Assembly (NCBI GenBank): GCA_002633005.1
Contig: NMRA01000012.1
Location: forward strand, 464,487 to 528,486
Direction of reading: 5' to 3'
DNA from: Phoronis australis
Taxonomy: Eukaryota; Phoronida; Phoronidae
DNA length: 64,000 nt
Shown here: positions 56,801 to 59,800 of the stretch, one piece after another
Layout: the number at the start of each line of letters is the position of its first letter
Position numbering within the stretch: position 1 is the stretch's first letter
The notes under the pieces: model-generated
Databases searched by the model: none
The model's input: the letters and a program-made list of their open reading frames with translations, nothing else
Told to the model about the DNA's origin: nothing
Position numbers and translations under genes: made by a program

Positions 56801-59800
56801 AAGGTCACCAAGAAAATTGCTTTTAAGGTAATTTTTGCGTTTTTGATTATGTTTGTAAAGTTGTGTTCTTAATTGCCTGAAAGTTTCTTCATTATTTTTG
56901 TGATACCTATGTTACAACGATCCTCTTGGGACTTTCTTAGAATATTTGTTGTACCAGATCTTTATGTAAATTAATTTCTGCCTGCTAATTTTAATTTCTC
57001 ATAAGCTGAGGATGACTCAACAGTCTTTTTCACTGCGTTCTTTATTTTTTTACCCTCAAAATTATTTCAGAGAGGAGTTATTTGGGAGGCTGCCTCTAAT
57101 CTTCTGAATGGTGTTTACCTGACATTGCGGAAACATCCTTTCATTGCACATCTCACTCACTTAAGGGTAAGTTATAAAGCCCTGCCTCCATGTAAGTTAT
57201 AAAACCCTGCCTCCATGTAAGTTATAAAGCCCTGCCTCCATGTAAGTTATAAAATCCTGTCTCCATATAAGTTATAAAACCCTGCCTCCATGTAAGTTGT
57301 AAAGCCCTGCCTCCATGTAAGTTGTAAAGCCCTGCCTCCATGTAAGTTATAAAAGCCTGCCTCCATATAAGTTATAAAACCTTGCCTCCATATAAGTTAT
57401 AAAACCCTGTCTCCATGCACTCAGGCCACAAGTATGGTTTTCAAAACAAAATGGCTAGTTATCTCCACACACAATTTCAAAGTTCATTTCTCAGTTATTA
57501 CTGATGTAGTGGTCTGCTTAGTTCTGTACTTTACCTTTAATGAAATATCCATGTTAGGTGGCCAGGATAGATGTTATTCTTTGTTAATCTGCATTCACGA
57601 TCAAAAATAGATAAGCCATAATACTAGGTTTACTGTCAGTGATCATATTCCCTATCTTTTTCAACATGGTGAAAATACCTAATAGCCCTTTGTTGTCATT
57701 GCAATATGATAAATTCCATCGAAGTTAATTAGTTGGTCATAGTTATTATTAGTTATATTTTTATTAGGGATTTAACTTATGATTGTTTGTCATTAGGTTC
57801 TCTGGAAAAGATGCTTGTTCTGTTATATTTTTTCAAACCTTGGTAAAAATGTCATCACAAAGGGCCCATTTTATCACAAATTGTACGGCCGGTCGTTGCT
57901 AAGACAGTCATTTGACAAGCGATTGCAAATGCTGTGTTGTGTTTTTCACAAGTTTTAAATATTGAAATTGATGTAAATTCAATCATTGAACATGTTCACA
58001 CTAAACAACAACCAAATTCACAAACCATTTCATGAAATGTGTACCAATAAAAATCCGTGGTACAATGGTCTTAGCTGCGACTTGACATATATGCAACCTT
58101 CGATAAAATGGACCCCAGAGCCATTTTAATAGTCAGGTTGAATCTGATGCTGACAGATGTTAGACACAGTGGACGTGATTTAATATTTTTTACCTGATTC
58201 AAAATTAGTCATGTACTAGTTCTACGGTAAAGTGTCGCCAATTTCAGGGAAAAATAATTGCCAAAATTACCCATTTTTCACATTTTTGAACATGGAAATA
58301 CATACATTTGGTGTCATATCTTCTATGAAAAAATTGAAAAAACAATATTTCATTTGTCCGCCATATTGTGTCCTGCAGTGGTGAGATCTTACTGTGGACT
58401 GTTGCTTTGTTGCAGTCTTCTTGATCAAGTCAGTGTTTGTGTTTTGGCTGTGAACAGGGGTCCTCATGCATCCGACTGTGTACATAATTATATCTGGTCA
58501 AAATAAATGTTGTTTTGTCGTATTCTTTCAGACCTTGGTCAATGTTTGCATCAGTGCCATACTTACTGAGAGCGGTAATCCTCAGAATGTAGCAGATGAC
58601 GGACACAATGTTCACATGTTTCATCGTGACAAGGAGCATGTGCCTGTAATACAGACGTCTGTCCCTCAGATATTTTCTTCTGCTGTTGTCAAACTGGTCG
58701 CCATGCAGATGTTTTGTCTTGGGGTATGTGTGTTAATTTTTATTTAGCAGAGGTACACCCAACGGATTTATACAACAGTATAGCTATTGTATCTTAGGAA
58801 AGAACATTTCTGGAAATGTCATTCCTGGGGTTCCCTTCCATGAACTGAAACAATTGCATAAAATGTTCTCTCTTGTGAGACATTCAATTGATTCTAGTGA
58901 GCACGGGCTATAAGACCATGTGTTATGAGCAATGTGGGATAATTTGCATGCTCATCTTTTAAATATCATGTTCAAGAAAAAGCAATAAAGTAATGCTTTA
59001 AGTTTTATAAGAACAATGTGGGGGACAAGATGGGTTAAATTCCCCTGTTATTCATATCATAGGATCTGTTCTCCTTGGAACACATCTGTGCTGGAAGCCC
59101 CATATTCTCTAGCCAAGAGAGGACACAGAATATGTTGATGAACTTCATACTGCCTCTCTGCATCCGAGTTGGAAGTGGTAGAAAAGGTGAGTAAGAACTG
59201 GGTTCCTTGGTTTTCGTAGGATCAGTGCTCTTGAGGAATGAGCTGGACTGCATTCTATGGACCTGTGACACTCGCGAAGCACTTGTGGATAGAAGTCATC
59301 GCTTATGGAATGTAAACAGTGGTTGCCATTTTGATTTGCTTGTAAGATCCCGAGCGCACTTGTGTAGCGCTGGCCTTTCATTAATGTGGTCTTGCGTGAC
59401 ATTACTTTTTCACAAATTTCATACATCTAAGGAACACACACAGTTTTCTTATTGTGTCGCCCTCTGAATGAATCAACTGTTTTTAGGGAGTCATGTTGAG
59501 AATAGCTAAGTCTGAATGCTGGTGTTAACATACCATGTATATTTTTGGATGACCAGCATTTTAATTAAACTTATGGATACTTCAGGAAAAACAACATTTC
59601 CGGGCAATTTTAAACATGGCTTCACACGATACTCTGCTGCAGATGCAGAGATAAATTAAAGAGAGGGGATAAATAAACTAAAATATTTTATCACATTTGC
59701 CACGGTATCTACATGAATATTGCCCACATGAAAAATGTCTGGTTTTTTAAATGTAAAATATGTAGCATAATAATTTTAAATTACGTTAACGTCTCACCAA

